The position numbers and the translations under genes were made by a program. Positions 1 to 7,760 of a stretch of 64,000 nt of DNA are shown piece by piece (position 1 is the stretch's first letter; the number at the start of each line of letters is the position of its first letter). The stretch lies in NCBI RefSeq assembly GCF_002946835.1, contig NZ_CP026652.1, positions 5,766,001 to 5,830,000 of the forward strand, given 5' to 3'. The DNA is from Streptomyces dengpaensis (lineage in GTDB: Bacteria > Actinomycetota > Actinomycetes > Streptomycetales > Streptomycetaceae). The notes below the pieces were generated by a model. That model was not told the DNA's origin, did not search any database, and saw nothing but the letters and a program-made list of their open reading frames with translations.

Positions 1-1434
1 GCCGTGCTCGACATGACCGAGATCATCCGCGCCTGGAAGGCGGAGGGCCGCCCCGGCGGCCGCGAGGAGGTCCTGTTCCGCCTCGCGAAGACCGGCAACG
101 TCTACATCCCGGCGTTCTACGACGTCGAGTACCTCCCCGACGGCCGTATCGCCCGCGTGGTCCCGAACAAGTCCGGCGTCCCGTGGCGCGTGTCCAAGCA
201 CACCGTCATGGACCTCGACGAGTGGCCGTACCCCAAGCAGCCGCTCGTCCCGCTCGCGGAGACGGTCCATGAGCGCATGTCGGTCGAGATCTTCCGTGGC
301 TGCACGCGCGGCTGCCGCTTCTGCCAGGCGGGCATGATCACGCGTCCGGTGCGCGAGCGCTCGATCACCGGCATCGGCGACATGGTCGAGAAGGGCCTGA
401 AGGCGACGGGCTTCGAGGAGGTGGGCCTCCTGTCCCTGTCCTCCGCGGACCACTCGGAGATCGGCGACATCGCCAAGGGCCTGGCGGACCGGTACGAGGA
501 CGACAAGATCGGCCTCTCCCTCCCCTCGACCCGCGTGGACGCCTTCAACGTCGACCTGGCGAACGAGCTGACGCGCAACGGCCGCCGCTCGGGCCTGACT
601 TTCGCCCCCGAGGGCGGCTCCGAGCGCATGCGCAAGGTCATCAACAAGATGGTCTCGGAAGAGGACCTGATCCGCACGGTCTCCACGGCGTACGGCAACG
701 GCTGGCGCCAGGTGAAGCTGTACTTCATGTGCGGCCTGCCGACGGAGACGGACGAGGACGTCCTGCAGATCGCCGATATGGCGATGAACGTCATCGCCGA
801 GGGCCGCAAGGTCTCCGGCCAGAACGACATCCGCTGCACGGTGTCGATCGGCGGCTTCGTCCCCAAGCCCCACACCCCCTTCCAGTGGGCGCCCCAGCTC
901 TCCGCCGAGGAGACGGACGCCCGCCTGGAGAAGCTCCGTGACAAGATCCGCGGCGACAAGAAGTACGGCCGCTCCATCGGCTTCCGCTACCACGACGGCA
1001 AGCCCGGCATCGTCGAGGGCCTGCTCTCGCGCGGTGACCGCCGCATCGGTTCGGTCATCCGCGCGGTCTACGAGGACGGCGGCCGCTTCGACGGCTGGCG
1101 CGAGCACTTCTCGTACGACCGCTGGATGTCCTGTGCCGAGAAGACGCTGCCGGAGTTCGGGGTAGACGTCGACTGGTACACCACCCGCGAGCGCTCCTAC
1201 GAGGAGGTCCTCCCCTGGGACCACCTCGACTCCGGTCTCGACAAGGACTGGCTCTGGGAGGACTGGCAGGACGCCCTCGACGAGACCGAGGTCGAGGACT
1301 GCCGCTGGACGCCGTGCTTCGACTGCGGCGTGTGCCCGCAGATGGACACTTGGCCACAAGTAAGTAACAGCGGCAAGAAGTTGCTGCCGCTGACGGTCAA
1401 GAAGGACGCCGCGACCAGCGGACACGCCCACTGA
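1..1434 (+). CDS. B12-binding/radical SAM protein (TIGR03960-like), 5'-truncated by window edge
   Basis: The frame is open from base 1, so the N-terminus, which carries the cobalamin-binding part in this family, lies outside the window. The radical SAM cluster motif CTRGCRFC is encoded at 301-324, and the C-terminal half has further cysteines (CFDCGVC, about 1315-1335). Its usual partner, a TIGR03936 protein, lies at 15492 but is now separated from it by the integrated element. The last 28 codons, after 1350, lie inside the element: they read TWPQVSNSGKKLLPL and end in SGHAH, whereas the host version (SIQIGPTGKKLLPL...) is stranded at 12763-12852. The gene therefore still ends in a normal-looking C-terminus. 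The precise substrate of this family is not evident from the sequence. Confidence 0.9.
   Translation, partial: AVLDMTEIIRAWKAEGRPGGREEVLFRLAKTGNVYIPAFYDVEYLPDGRIARVVPNKSGVPWRVSKHTVMDLDEWPYPKQPLVPLAETVHERMSVEIFRGCTRGCRFCQAGMITRPVRERSITGIGDMVEKGLKATGFEEVGLLSLSSADHSEIGDIAKGLADRYEDDKIGLSLPSTRVDAFNVDLANELTRNGRRSGLTFAPEGGSERMRKVINKMVSEEDLIRTVSTAYGNGWRQVKLYFMCGLPTETDEDVLQIADMAMNVIAEGRKVSGQNDIRCTVSIGGFVPKPHTPFQWAPQLSAEETDARLEKLRDKIRGDKKYGRSIGFRYHDGKPGIVEGLLSRGDRRIGSVIRAVYEDGGRFDGWREHFSYDRWMSCAEKTLPEFGVDVDWYTTRERSYEEVLPWDHLDSGLDKDWLWEDWQDALDETEVEDCRWTPCFDCGVCPQMDTWPQVSNSGKKLLPLTVKKDAATSGHAH
1341..1351 (+). repeat. attL core, shared 11-bp direct repeat
   Basis: GATGGACACTT here is repeated exactly at 12762-12772. 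In both places the sequence falls in the same codon phase (Met-Asp-Thr) of a radical SAM C-terminus. Upstream sequence is host gene and downstream sequence is element. Serine integrases exchange at a 2-bp dinucleotide inside such a shared core, so the exact crossover cannot be placed more finely. Confidence 0.8.
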
Positions 1435-1435
1435 C

Positions 1436-1621
1436 GTGAGTGAGGCGTTGCAGCGCATCGTAGAGGCCCTGGGGGACGGCGGCGAGGAAGAGGCTGCTGC
1501 CGCCCTGAGGGCGCTCGGTGCTCAAAGCGGGCGGCCGAGGATCGTGCGGCAGGCGCCGAGAACGCCCCTGCCGCCGCCTGGGAGCTCTTCGGCCGTCCAC
1601 TCCGAGGTGGAGTGGGTCTGA
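1436..1621 (+). CDS. Hypothetical 61-aa protein at the element left end
   Basis: A GTG start lies one base after the stop codon of the radical SAM gene, so translation could be coupled. The first 30 residues are Glu/Ala-rich and helix-like (MSEALQRIVEALGDGG), and the rest is Pro/Arg-rich and low in complexity. No family is recognised and no separate Shine-Dalgarno sequence is visible. It may be sequence captured from downstream of a radical SAM gene in an earlier host rather than a functional gene. Confidence 0.3.
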   Translation: MSEALQRIVEALGDGGEEEAAAALRALGAQSGRPRIVRQAPRTPLPPPGSSSAVHSEVEWV

Positions 1622-1700
1622 GGCCGGAAATCCTTTCTCTGGGCCAGTTGCGTCACTCGTGGGCCCGCGTGTAGACCTGCGCACGCGGGCCCACAGCGCT

Positions 1701-1871
1701 CTATCGGCGACTGCCCAATGCCAGGAACGGCGACACGAATGCTGCCGCCTCGGCGGGGCTTGCCTTACTGGCGTAGATCAATACGAATCCGCCGATCATG
1801 GCCACAGCTCGAAACAGAGCCGTCGGCCACGGTGACGGGGGTGGCTGGCCACCCTTGTCTGAAGAGTTCAT
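1701..1871 (-). CDS. Small single-span membrane protein (56 aa), hypothetical
   Basis: This short reverse-strand gene encodes a hydrophilic, Pro-rich N-terminus followed by one hydrophobic segment around residues 19-35 (LFRAVAMIGGFVLIYASKA). The ATG at 1871 was chosen because a GGAAGGGG Shine-Dalgarno sequence precedes it at suitable spacing. An upstream in-frame extension exists but has no ribosome binding site. No family is recognised. Small membrane proteins are common in AICE transfer modules, but this one sits in the cargo half, so no spread function is assigned. Confidence 0.45.
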   Translation of the reverse strand: MNSSDKGGQPPPSPWPTALFRAVAMIGGFVLIYASKASPAEAAAFVSPFLALGSRR

Positions 1872-2386
1872 ACTGAAGTTGCCCCTTCCGCAGGAGGTGG
1901 GCAAGGCATAGAGGTCACTTGTTTCGTTTCTCAGGCGTGCAGGTGACCTCTTCCTTGCTTCTGAAGGTATGCATGCACCTTCAGGTGGCCAAGCTTCCCC
2001 CCTGGGGGTCCTGCGAGGCAATTCCGAAGGCGCCCGGCCTTCGAAATATTGCGGCGATTCGCCCTCTTTTGCCCCCTGAATGGGGCATTCCGTGTGACCG
2101 ACGTCACGATATTGCCTTCAATTCCAAGGCTGAATCCCTTTAAATTGAAGGTAGTTGCGGCTCTTTGGTGCGCTTAAGCCTTCGAATCTTCGCTCTTCGG
2201 GCTGGGTTGGTTACGTCAAACCTCGTCGGCAAGGCGATGGTCTGGTGTGTCCGTGAGTCACGCACGGCCCCCTCGTCGCGGATCGGTCTACTCGATACGG
2301 TCGATGTCGTGTCTGGCGCACGTCGGGTTGGTCGCCCGTACGCGTGCGCTGGTTGATCGCGCGCGACTAGGGGAGCTGGTACGGGC
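1872..2386. other. 515-bp non-coding stretch with two inverted repeats
   Basis: I see no convincing gene here. Composition is more AT-rich than the neighbours. An inverted repeat pairs 1911-1920 (GAGGTCACTT) with 1941-1950 (AGGTGACCTC), with one G-T pair, just upstream of the reverse-strand small gene. A second, perfect 9-bp repeat pairs CCTTCAATT (2115-2123) with AATTGAAGG (2143-2151). Either could be an operator or a transcript hairpin; no known consensus fits. Confidence 0.4.
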
Positions 2387-3301
2387 ATGGCGGTTGACGC
2401 TGCTCGGTCGGAAGAGGGATTCACGTCGGCGAGGGCTACGCGGGTGATGGTCTCCGCGTGCCGGGCTGCGGGGCTCGACGATAGAGGCGTGACCTTGATC
2501 CGCCTTGGAGAGAACGCGTTGTTCCGGCTGGCCTCGGCCCCGGTGATCGTGCGTGTGGCCCGTGGGCAAGAGTGGCTGCCGAAAGCGCGTGTTGAAGTGG
2601 CGGTCTCTCGATGGCTGGCAGGGGAAGGGTTTCCTGCTGCTCGCATCGTTGAGGATCTTGAGCAGCCGCTCGTGATCGATGGCCACCCCGTGACGTTCTG
2701 GCACCTGATCGTCGAGGGTGACCGGAAGGCGACTTACGGAGAGTTGGGGGGCGTCCTGCGGGACCTGCACTCTTTGACGGTGCCGGAGGGGCTTGAGCTG
2801 CCCTCGTTCGAGCCCTTCGACAAGCAAGATCTGAGGCTCAACCGGGCCGTGATCCCGGAGGATGACAGGGTCTTCCTGCGGAAGCGGTGGAGGGAACTGC
2901 AAGACAGGTATGCCGAGTTGCGGTTCGAGACGCCTAAAGGGCCGGTGCACGGTGACGCCCACGTGCAGAACCTCATGGTGGACGATCAGGGGCAAGTGAT
3001 CCTGATCGACTTCGATGCCTTCTGTTTCGATCACCCGGAGTGGGACCTGATGGTTACGGCGGTGGAGCATCACAGCCTTGGGTGGCAGACCGATGAGCAG
3101 TACGCCGACTTTGTGGCCGCGTACGGGCGCGACCTGTACGACTGGGAGGGGTACAAGACGCTGCGTGGACTGCAAGAGTTCGGCATGACGACGTGGCTGA
3201 TGCAGAACGTGCAGGAGGACGAGCAGACAGCGGCCGAGTATCGCCGGCGCATCGCTGGCCTGCGCAATGACGACGCGCCTCGGGACTGGCAGCCCTGGTA
3301 G
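2387..3301 (+). CDS. Aminoglycoside phosphotransferase-family kinase (APH/choline kinase fold)
   Basis: A 304-aa cytoplasmic protein with the kinase-like catalytic loop HGDAHVQN near residue 187 and the metal-binding LIDFDAF near residue 206, the signature of PF01636 phosphotransferases. The N-lobe has a short nucleotide-binding strand region (VIVRVARGQEW). The ATG at 2387 has GGGAG eleven bases upstream. Members phosphorylate small molecules such as aminoglycosides, choline, homoserine or macrolides; the substrate cannot be read from the sequence, and resistance should not be assumed. It is cargo of the integrated element, immediately convergent with the XRE-TPR pseudogene (three bases between stops), and its GC usage matches the surroundings. 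Confidence 0.85.
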   Translation: MAVDAARSEEGFTSARATRVMVSACRAAGLDDRGVTLIRLGENALFRLASAPVIVRVARGQEWLPKARVEVAVSRWLAGEGFPAARIVEDLEQPLVIDGHPVTFWHLIVEGDRKATYGELGGVLRDLHSLTVPEGLELPSFEPFDKQDLRLNRAVIPEDDRVFLRKRWRELQDRYAELRFETPKGPVHGDAHVQNLMVDDQGQVILIDFDAFCFDHPEWDLMVTAVEHHSLGWQTDEQYADFVAAYGRDLYDWEGYKTLRGLQEFGMTTWLMQNVQEDEQTAAEYRRRIAGLRNDDAPRDWQPW

Positions 3302-3304
3302 CCG

Positions 3305-4680
3305 CTACCCGTCGTCGTCCTCCAGGCGGGCGAGCGCGTCGTGCACCAGGTCGTTGAAGGCGGCCACGGTCGGGTTCGCCGCGTGGGTGCTTACCTCGGT
3401 CTGGAAGTCGGTCACGTAGCGCAGGAAGCGGGAGGACTGGAGGCTGTCGCCGCCGTCCACGGCCAGGCTGGCGGTTGTGACGGCGGCTTCCAACTCGCCG
3501 TTCAGTAGGTGGCTTTGGGCGAGCACCATGCGGCAGAACCCCAGGGTGCGGGCGTACTTCGGGTCGGTTTCGTCGACCGCGCGCTGTGCGGCCTCGACCG
3601 ACTCGCGGGGCATCTTGAGGTCGCGGAAGCAGTGGCAGAGTTCGCCCATGAGTTCCGCGGAGTCGAAGTAGCCAAGCCATGCCGGGTCTTCGGCCGTGTC
3701 GGCGCGCTCAAAGTGGCGTTCCGCTTCGTTCATCGCGCGGCCCGCTCCGGTCGGGTCACCTGCGTTGGACAAGGCGCGGGCTTCCATCGCTGAGTAGTTC
3801 GCCATGGCGCGTGGGGTGGCCCGTCCCTTGGCACCCTCGACGGCGGCGCGGGCGAGTTGGATGGCCTGGGCGTGGTTCCCGAGGTAGTTGGCTTGGTGGC
3901 TGAGGTTGCCGAGGATGCGGGCGCCGAACATGCGGTCGTCGATGACCTGCGACAGACGCAGCGTGGAGGTCAGATAGCGGTGGGCGAGCGGGTGGTTTCC
4001 GGTGTCGTACGCGGTCCATGCGAGCAACTGGGAGACCTCGGCGGCGGCGCCGAATAACGCGTTGCCGACCCTCTCGCTATAGCTGGCGTCCAGCAGGGGC
4101 AGAACTTCCTGGCGGAAGAGTGGCGCAATGCCTTGTGGCCGTGACCTCCGCCGTACTTGAAGTCGAGTTGCATGAACATGCTGGCGGCGTCTCTGATGGC
4201 GCGTACGTCGCGCATGCCGACGCGTTGGGGTGCGGGTCTGTCGGGCTGGACGCCGTCGGGGCGGGCGATCATCCATGAGAGGACGGCTGAACTGAGGTCG
4301 GCCTCCGCGATGATCAGTTGGTCAGAGGCGGGGGCTTCGGGGCTCTGGTCGGCGAGCCCCTCCAGCATGGACAGGACATCAGGGACGCTGCTCGGGTAGC
4401 CCACCGGCTGCGGGGCGCTCGACCGCGAGTGATCGAAGAAACCGAGATCGCCCGGTGTGATGCGACGGCCAAGCTTGGTGCCCAGTACCTCCGCCATGAT
4501 CGCCGCTGTCTGCGGCTGGATGCCCGCGCCGTCCCGCCATCGCTGCACGGAGACGTGCGTCGTACCGAGACTCACGCCGCGCTGGGTGGCGGCGTCCTGC
4601 ATCCGCTTCGCTAAGCCCTTGTTCGAGACCTTCGCTTCGTACATGACGGCGACTAACCGCGCGTTCGGCTCTCGGCTCAT
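3305..4680 (-). pseudogene. XRE-family regulator with TPR-like C-terminus, frameshifted
   Basis: Two reverse-strand frames together encode one familiar Streptomyces protein. The N-terminal frame (start ATG 4680) has an XRE helix-turn-helix (VSVQRWRDGAGI) and runs to KYGGGHGHKAL near 4128. The continuation, starting APLFRQEVLPLLDASY, lies in another frame from about 4126 and runs through TPR-like helices to the stop at 3305. Alignment of the joint requires one additional base near 4127-4131, so this is a one-base deletion or a sequencing error, not two genes. A TTA leucine codon lies at 4055-4057 (complement). The neighbouring HATPase at 4888 is divergently transcribed, and the shared intergenic region holds repeated GTTCAC half-sites that could be this regulator's operator. 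Confidence 0.75.
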
Positions 4681-4745
4681 GCTCCCCTGCCAACCCGAGA
4701 ATGACAGCGAGTGTCCATCGTGTCACAGCAGTGCCGCCTTGGGGG

Positions 4746-4832
4746 GTTCGTTGGTGAACCCCCTTTGCATTCGCCGGTGTTCACGTGAACCCCCTGGTGA
4801 ACTCTCCCGGCCGCGCTTCCTGCGGCGTTCAC
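4746..4832. promoter_or_regulatory. Cluster of GTTCAC/GTGAAC half-sites, probable operator
   Basis: Between the divergent XRE gene and the HATPase gene there is a perfect 12-bp palindrome GTTCACGTGAAC (4779-4790), with further half-sites GTGAAC at 4754-4759 and 4797-4802 and GTTCAC at 4827-4832. The 11-mer GTGAACCCCCT occurs identically at 4754 and 4785, 31 bp apart, close to three helical turns. The arrangement suggests cooperative binding by a dimeric regulator, most simply the adjacent XRE protein. Confidence 0.55.
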
Positions 4833-4887
4833 TGGTCGGCACAGATCAACGGGCTACAGGGCCCGTCAGCGCTCGGGAGGGAAAGCG

Positions 4888-5442
4888 GTGGAAGCACAGC
4901 AGAGCAAACACGCAGCGAACGCCTCGCTGGAGGCCGCTTCGTGCCGCTCGGCTCACGACCCGACCAACGGACACTTCCGGGCGTTGACGCTCTTCGCGGA
5001 GTCGCCGGACTGCGCCAAGGACGCGCGGGACATGGTCGGCTCGTACCTCCAGACCTGGGGGGTGCCGCACGCGGTGGATGCCGCGCAACTGGTCGTGTCG
5101 GAGCTGGTCGGCAACGTGGTGCATCACGCGGTGCCGGATGACTGCCTTGCGCGTCCGGGTGCTGGACGGCGCATCGACGTGTCGCTGATGACCTGGCCTG
5201 AGGTGCTGGTCCTCGGTGTGTCGGATGAGGACTCGACTCCGCCCGATCTTCCGCCGGGTGAGTTCGTCTCGCCTGAGCTGGCGGGGGACTTCGTCGAGGC
5301 GCTATTGCCCGACCGGGGACGCGGGCTGCTGATCGCTCAGCGACTGGCCGAGTCGGTGTGGTGGTCGGCCGCGATCAAGGGCGGCAAGACCGTGTGGTGC
5401 CGCTTCGATCTCGGCAAGTTGAAGGCCGAGAACTCGGCCTGA
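4888..5442 (+). CDS. HATPase-domain protein, anti-sigma-factor-like (RsbW/AbaA type)
   Basis: A 184-aa protein with the GHKL/HATPase_c_2 pattern typical of the many small Streptomyces ATP-binding regulators. The N-box region reads LVVSELVGNVVHHAV (ELVxNxxxHA, about residues 69-83), followed by VLGVSDED (G1-like) and DRGRGLLIAQRLAESVWW (G2-like). The start is GTG 4888, preceded by GGGAGGG. Proteins of this type bind ATP and often act as partner-switching kinases or anti-sigma factors, and are frequently paired with XRE regulators, as here across the shared intergenic region. Since the XRE partner is frameshifted, the pair may be non-functional. Confidence 0.8.
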   Translation: MEAQQSKHAANASLEAASCRSAHDPTNGHFRALTLFAESPDCAKDARDMVGSYLQTWGVPHAVDAAQLVVSELVGNVVHHAVPDDCLARPGAGRRIDVSLMTWPEVLVLGVSDEDSTPPDLPPGEFVSPELAGDFVEALLPDRGRGLLIAQRLAESVWWSAAIKGGKTVWCRFDLGKLKAENSA

Positions 5443-5765
5443 CAGGCGCCGGGTCGCCGCCCTGGTCTACTCCCTCGCGATCGGGAGCGGGCGGCGATCC
5501 GGTCAACGGCCGGAGTCCGACCACTCTGGCCAAGGGGCGCGGCTCCTCGGATGCCTCCGGGGGCTCCCCTCCCGAGCGAGGGGCCGCGCTTCACAACCTC
5601 ATACCGAGACCGGACCACCCCCGCGCCTGGCAGCAACTGGGGTGGTCCGGCAGGGGACGCGGTGGCCCCCGGTGCCTGATGGTACCGGGGCTGCCGTGCT
5701 GCATTTATGCCCTGGGCCAATGAAGTTGACGATCCATTACCTAGATCAGGGCAGAGGTGGGCAAG
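5443..5765. other. Intergenic region with strong hairpins
   Basis: No gene is visible. A perfect 12-bp inverted repeat pairs CCGGACCACCCC (5610-5621) with GGGGTGGTCCGG (5639-5650), and a second hairpin forms around 5670-5692 (CCCCGGTGCC with GGTACCGGGG). The first could terminate the HATPase transcript, though no T-run follows. A structured single-strand-type site for the plasmid-like replication of the element is an alternative that the sequence alone cannot support. Confidence 0.4.
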
Positions 5766-6062
5766 GTGACCGGCGCGGGTGAGGACTGGCTGCGGGACGG
5801 ACTGGACACGGAGGACGCTGGCTCCGGTCTGTGGGTGCCGGGGATTGACTACGTGGCGGGCTGGCGCGGTGCGCGGGAGGCTGCGGACGACCTGAATCGG
5901 GCGCTCCTCGGAGCAGGGTTCGAGCTGTCGGAGGTGCGGGCCGTGGCGTCCACGAGCGAGGACGGGCGCGGGGCCGTACGGGTGGCGGGCTGGCCGGATG
6001 CCATGGCGCGGCTCGCCGGGTTGCTGGGGTCGATCGCGGACGGCGACGGCGGTGCGGCGTGA
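5766..6062 (+). CDS. Hypothetical acidic protein (98 aa)
   Basis: A small, acidic, Gly/Ala/Asp-rich protein (VTGAGEDWLRDGLDT at the start, ADGDGGAA at the end) with an amphipathic middle (AREAADDLNRALLGAGFEL). GTG 5766 was preferred over GTG 5757 because AGAGG lies eight bases upstream. No family is recognised. It precedes the GntR regulator convergently and belongs to the element by position. It could be a small DNA-binding or accessory protein; nothing in the sequence decides. Confidence 0.5.
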   Translation: MTGAGEDWLRDGLDTEDAGSGLWVPGIDYVAGWRGAREAADDLNRALLGAGFELSEVRAVASTSEDGRGAVRVAGWPDAMARLAGLLGSIADGDGGAA

Positions 6063-6472
6063 GGCGCGCTTTCGCTGGTGAGTGCCGCGCGTGGGCACGT
6101 CGCCGGCCGCAGAGACTTTGGGCGGTAGCTGCCATGGGGCGAGTGAACAGGGGGCCCTACGCTGGCCCGGCGAATCGGGCAGGTACTGGACCTGCCCGCT
6201 GGTGTGCCCGATGGGCTCCCTGTTCTTCGAGGCTCGCCCCGTGGGAGCTGCCTAAAGTCTCGGAGGCCGTCGACCCCCAGCCACGTGGGCCCCGGCCCGA
6301 GACGGCCAGTAGATGTCTCTCCTCCTCGGGCGTGCTGCGGTGTGGGGCGTCGGGCGTCCGGCCGGGACCGGCGGTCACGCCGCACGCCCGGCCGGGGCGG
6401 CCGGGCGGCCCGGCGCGCCGCAGGCGCGCCCTTGAGGAAGTGAAGACGTATTCGACCGATGGCCGTCGACGC
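6063..6472. other. 410-bp region without a convincing gene
   Basis: Open frames are present on both strands but are GC-driven and lack codon-position bias or start signals. Two adjacent copies of GGCGCGCC (6412-6419 and 6423-6430), separated by three bases, can form a hairpin downstream of the reverse-strand GntR gene and may act in its termination. Confidence 0.35.
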
Positions 6473-7252
6473 TCAGGCGCGGGGGCGTCGCGCGGGCTGC
6501 TCGTCGGCGGTGAGCCGGTAGGCGAGTTCGGCGCGATCCGCACCGGTGCGCAGCTCTTCGAGGATCAGCGGGCGGTCGTTGGTGCCGTGCGTGACGCGGG
6601 CCAGGTGCAGCATCGGGGTGGCGTCTGGGAGCTGGAGCGCGGTCCGCTCGTCGGGAAGCGGCATCCGGGCGCGGACCGTCTCGGACCACGACAGTTTGTG
6701 TCCGTCCTGAGTGAGGAGCCAGTAGATCGCTGCTGGGCGCTTGCAAGGCTCCTCAGCAAGCAGCGGGATGCTCTCGGCCACCTCGAAGGGGATCAGCGTG
6801 CGGTGCATGGCGCGCGTGCCGGTGCCGGGGTCGATGAGCAGTCGGTCGCAGGCGAACAGGGCTTCTTCCTCGCTGAGGTCGAGCAGGCGGCCCGTGGCCT
6901 TCGTGGTCCGTGTGCGGTACGGGGTCGGATCCTCGGCCTCGTCCCAGACGTCGCCGTTGGGCATCACGAACCGCCCGTCGGGCGTGCGGCTCACCCGGCG
7001 CTCGATGGTGATGGCGGGCTGGCCGTCGGAGCGTACGAAGCTGCCTTTGCCGTGCCGCACCTCGATCAGGCCTTCCGCGCGCAGTGCAGCGATGGCGTTG
7101 CGGACCGTGGGACGGGACACCTTGTAGCGGCCGATGAGCTGGGCCTCGGAGGGGAGCGGGGCGCCGGGCTCGAACTCGCCCGACAGGATCGCTTCCCGGA
7201 TCGCGGCGGCGACCTGCTGGTAGAGGGCTCCGGGGCGTTGGATCTCCGTCAT
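6473..7252 (-). CDS. GntR/HutC-family transcriptional regulator (KorSA-like)
   Basis: A 259-aa regulator with an N-terminal winged helix (LYQQVAAAIREAILSGEF; LPSEAQLIGRYKVSRPTVRN, residues about 8-55) and a C-terminal UTRA-type effector domain from about residue 95. The start at 7252 was chosen because GGAG lies eight bases upstream and the protein then begins with the usual MTEIQRPGALYQQV. In pSAM2-like elements the homologous KorSA represses the activator and replication genes and so holds the element in the integrated state. Its position next to the SCO3933-type gene, divergently transcribed, fits that role here. Confidence 0.85.
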   Translation of the reverse strand: MTEIQRPGALYQQVAAAIREAILSGEFEPGAPLPSEAQLIGRYKVSRPTVRNAIAALRAEGLIEVRHGKGSFVRSDGQPAITIERRVSRTPDGRFVMPNGDVWDEAEDPTPYRTRTTKATGRLLDLSEEEALFACDRLLIDPGTGTRAMHRTLIPFEVAESIPLLAEEPCKRPAAIYWLLTQDGHKLSWSETVRARMPLPDERTALQLPDATPMLHLARVTHGTNDRPLILEELRTGADRAELAYRLTADEQPARRPRA

Positions 7253-7415
7253 CTCGGCATCTCCGGGTTGAGGTCGTAGGCACGTCGCACGCGCGACATC
7301 ACTCGTCAGCATAAGTAGTTGCACTCTCGCCGTACAGGACTTCATAGTCATAACTCATAAGGACAAGTGACGTCACGTCGAGAGTGGCGTCCTGGCTGGC
7401 CAAGGAGGCCAAGAA
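7253..7415. promoter_or_regulatory. Divergent promoter/operator region between GntR and the transfer-replication genes
   Basis: This 163-bp gap separates the repressor gene from the rightward operon. It holds a perfect palindrome GTGACGTCAC (7367-7376), repeated CATA steps around 7343-7360, and an 8-bp inverted repeat CACTCTCG (7322-7329) with CGAGAGTG (7379-7386). GntR operators are short palindromes, so these are the natural candidate sites. The rightward gene has a clear AAGGAGG ribosome binding site just before 7416. Confidence 0.5.
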
Positions 7416-7760
7416 ATGCAGTCCATTCCCGTGGACACGGCGCGGCTCGGCGTACTGCGGTGCGCCATCGCGCCCGAAGCGAAGATCAGCAACTCCGAGA
7501 CACAGGAGGTGAAGAAAGACCGCGACGGCAACCCCGTCTTCACCGTGGCCGTGACGGTGCGGCAGGACCGGCGCCGCATCTCGGTGATCGAGATCGCCGT
7601 CGCCGGTGAACCGAAGGGGATCGAGGAAGGGCAGATCGTCAAGGTCACCGGGCTGGTGGCGTTCGCCTGGTCGATGGGCGACCGGCACGGAATCAGCTTC
7701 CGCGCGGACGCGATCACACCCATCGGCGCTCCGGCCGCGGGCAAGGCCGGTGGTGCGTGA
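7416..7760 (+). CDS. SCO3933-family regulatory protein of AICE
   Basis: A 114-aa protein beginning MQSIPVDTARLGVLRC, the strongly conserved opening of the small SCO3933-type proteins encoded just upstream of the FtsK-like translocase in many Streptomyces integrative elements. The body is beta-rich (VFTVAVTVRQDRRRISVIEI and KVTGLVAFAW), consistent with a compact OB-like or oligomeric fold, but no catalytic motif is present. Its stop overlaps the ATG of the translocase (ATGA at 7757-7761), so the two are translationally coupled. Role in regulation or transfer is inferred from position and family name only. Confidence 0.8.
   Translation: MQSIPVDTARLGVLRCAIAPEAKISNSETQEVKKDRDGNPVFTVAVTVRQDRRRISVIEIAVAGEPKGIEEGQIVKVTGLVAFAWSMGDRHGISFRADAITPIGAPAAGKAGGA

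Noticed and set aside
2140..2646. A 168-aa reverse-strand protein over the start of the phosphotransferase gene
   Set aside because: It overlaps the APH gene, lacks a ribosome binding site and has no recognisable motif.
6059..7279. A 406-aa forward open frame over the GntR gene
   Set aside because: It is the antisense of a clear GntR-family protein and has no family match of its own.
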